A stretch of DNA of 6,652 nt from Gammaproteobacteria bacterium (lineage in GTDB: Bacteria > Pseudomonadota > Gammaproteobacteria > SZUA-140), in NCBI GenBank assembly GCA_026994735.1, contig JALWQD010000147.1, forward strand, positions 1 to 6,652, in the 5' to 3' direction. This document shows, in pieces, positions 5,204 through 6,652 of the stretch. How positions within the stretch are numbered: the stretch's first letter is position 1; every line of letters begins with the position of its first letter. The notes below the pieces were generated by a model. It made no database searches and had not been told where the DNA came from. It saw only the letters and a list, made by a program, of their open reading frames with translations. The position numbers and the translations under genes were made by a program.

Positions 5204-6652
5204 TCATTCGGCAAGGGCTTCAAGCTCCGCTAACAGCCGCTTGGCGTCATCACGATCGGCAAATGCAGCATGTTTTTCATGCATGACTACTTGCAGGTTT
5301 TTAATCGCACGAGAATGATCACCCAGGGCCAGAGAGACCTTCGCCAGATGATAGAAAATATCTGCCGGCGCATTCGCCAAAACGGCGCCTTTTTCCAGCA
5401 AGGCCTGAGCCCTTGAATACTGGCCATTACGAAAATATACCCAACCCAGTGTATCAAGATAGTAGGGGTTGTTGCTTTTCTCGAAGCGTTCCGCTAAAGC
5501 GGTCGCTTCCTGCATCATCTTTGCATCGTCAGCATGATATCTGACCAATAATACGGCCAGGTTATTAGCCGCCACATCGAATTCAGGATGCGCTGCGAGG
5601 ATTTTTCTATAGCTGGCGATTGACGCTTCTGTTTCGCCGGAACGGTCTTCTGCTTCTGCCAAACGTATCGCCAGTATGGGAATATCTTTATCAGCAACGG
5701 CTTGCCGATAGACAGCAATCGCCGCCTGGGAATCACCCTGAGAAAGATAAAGATCAGCCAGTTTGATGACAGGCAATGACCAATCTGGCGTTGTCTCTAT
5801 CGCTTGTCGGTAAGCCGCGATTGCTTCAAGCCATTGCCCCTGGGCAGAATAGATTTCTGCCGCCAGTTCATGGGCAAATATATGACCCGGCTGATCCTTA
5901 ATTAATAACTTGATTTTTTTCAGAGCCTTACCGGACTCTCCTAATGCGACCTCTGTACGCAACAAGCCAGCCCAGGCATCAAAACTATCCGGAGCCAGCG
6001 CAACAGCCTTAGCAAAGAAGTCCAGTGCTTGTTGGCGCTTCTGCTGACGCAGGTAAAGCTGGGCCAATTGCAGGTAACCTTGTGGACTTTGCGGACTCAC
6101 TTTGATCAGGTGACGGGCCGATAGCAAAGCCTCTTGCCAATCTTCCTGGGCAGCAAGCAATCGCGTTTTCAATGCAATTGCAGGTGGGAATGTTGGCGCT
6201 ATCAATAAAAGATCTTCCAAACTTTTTTTTGCTGAAGCAAGCTCATTTCTGGCAACCAGCAAACGCACTTTGGCGAGTCGTATCTCAGCATTCGCGGGAG
6301 CCGCAGAAATTGCCTTGTCGATATTAGCCAAAGCAAGCTCTGTCTGGCCATTAAGCAGCTGAGCCTGAGCCAGCAAGCGCAGAACCTCGGCAGAATTAGG
6401 GATATCCCTTAATAGCGAACGAAAATCAGCAATCGCACCGACAAGATCTCTTTGTTGAAGAGAAATACGTCCACGTAGCAGGAGTGCCTCATGATCACCC
6501 GGGTTCCGTGCAAGCACTTCCCGGACCAGGAGCAGGCTGTTGTCAATATCTTTGCTCGCCAGCAGGCTTCTGGCCAGCCCTGTTTTCGCTTTTAATTCGA
6601 TGTTGTCGCCAGGAGAAGCGGCCAGAATCGAGCGATAAACTGTCTGAGCCTT
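5204..6652 (-). CDS. tetratricopeptide-repeat protein, N-terminus outside the window
   Basis: The frame is open from the window edge to a TGA at 5204, giving 482 visible residues, so the gene starts beyond 6652. The whole visible part is a tandem array of roughly twelve TPR units of about 34 residues, with the usual small and aromatic spacing and a Pro closing most units. Examples are AIADFRSLLRDIPNSAEVLRLLAQ, ALDFFAKAVALAPDSFDAWAGLL, AIAAYRQAIETTPDWSLPVIKLAD and, near the end, YYLDTLGWVYFRNGQYSRAQALLEKGA. TPR arrays form superhelical protein-binding scaffolds. The LDTLGWVYF unit and the closing FADRDDAKRLLAEL helix resemble large exported TPR proteins of gammaproteobacteria, including PrsT-type lipoproteins of exopolysaccharide systems. 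The signal peptide and neighbours needed to test that are not in view. A GTG at 6517 is not a real start, because the TPR pattern continues upstream of it. Confidence 0.9.
   Translation of the reverse strand, partial: KAQTVYRSILAASPGDNIELKAKTGLARSLLASKDIDNSLLLVREVLARNPGDHEALLLRGRISLQQRDLVGAIADFRSLLRDIPNSAEVLRLLAQAQLLNGQTELALANIDKAISAAPANAEIRLAKVRLLVARNELASAKKSLEDLLLIAPTFPPAIALKTRLLAAQEDWQEALLSARHLIKVSPQSPQGYLQLAQLYLRQQKRQQALDFFAKAVALAPDSFDAWAGLLRTEVALGESGKALKKIKLLIKDQPGHIFAHELAAEIYSAQGQWLEAIAAYRQAIETTPDWSLPVIKLADLYLSQGDSQAAIAVYRQAVADKDIPILAIRLAEAEDRSGETEASIASYRKILAAHPEFDVAANNLAVLLVRYHADDAKMMQEATALAERFEKSNNPYYLDTLGWVYFRNGQYSRAQALLEKGAVLANAPADIFYHLAKVSLALGDHSRAIKNLQVVMHEKHAAFADRDDAKRLLAELEALAE

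Noticed and set aside
6515..6517. GTG 6517 as the start of the TPR gene
   Set aside because: The frame stays open to the window edge, and the residues upstream continue the TPR pattern.

Overview
The window looks like ordinary chromosomal DNA from a moderate-GC gammaproteobacterium. The evidence is a BolA with the E. coli-type C-terminal SPPC-x-G ending, a TrmO/TsaA close to the E. coli protein along its length, and a SlyB/Pcp-like glycine-zipper lipoprotein. There are no transposases, integrases, tRNAs, rRNAs or CRISPR arrays. All confident genes except the first lie on the minus strand.

Layout, left to right: a plus-strand outer-membrane lipoprotein of SlyB type (165-641) converges on a small conserved protein (666-962, minus). 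That protein follows bolA (1004-1312, minus) by 41 bases, probably in the same transcript. Next, all on the minus strand, come a secreted calcium-binding multidomain protein (1573-3021; nidogen-like N-domain, thrombospondin type 3 repeats, Calx-beta, dockerin-like EF-hand pair), an orphan ParA/MinD-type ATPase (3156-3893), and trmO for tRNA-Thr A37 methylation (4159-4914). The right end is a long TPR-repeat protein (5204-6652, minus) whose N-terminus lies beyond the window. Its frame is open to the last base.

The genes do not form one pathway. They look like short, independently transcribed units of housekeeping and envelope function: outer-membrane lipoprotein, Fe-S/stress factor BolA, tRNA modification, a secreted Ca2+ protein and a TPR scaffold.

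The least explained parts are two intergenic stretches. The gap between parA and trmO holds a possible 56-residue plus-strand gene (3994-4164) whose stop shares a TCATGA palindrome with the trmO stop, and a perfect CRP-type site TGTGA-N6-TCACA. The gap between trmO and the TPR gene (4915-5203) carries several inverted repeats, including a perfect 12-bp one. I found no clear new multi-gene system. The best leads are the small gene next to parA and the hairpin cluster.
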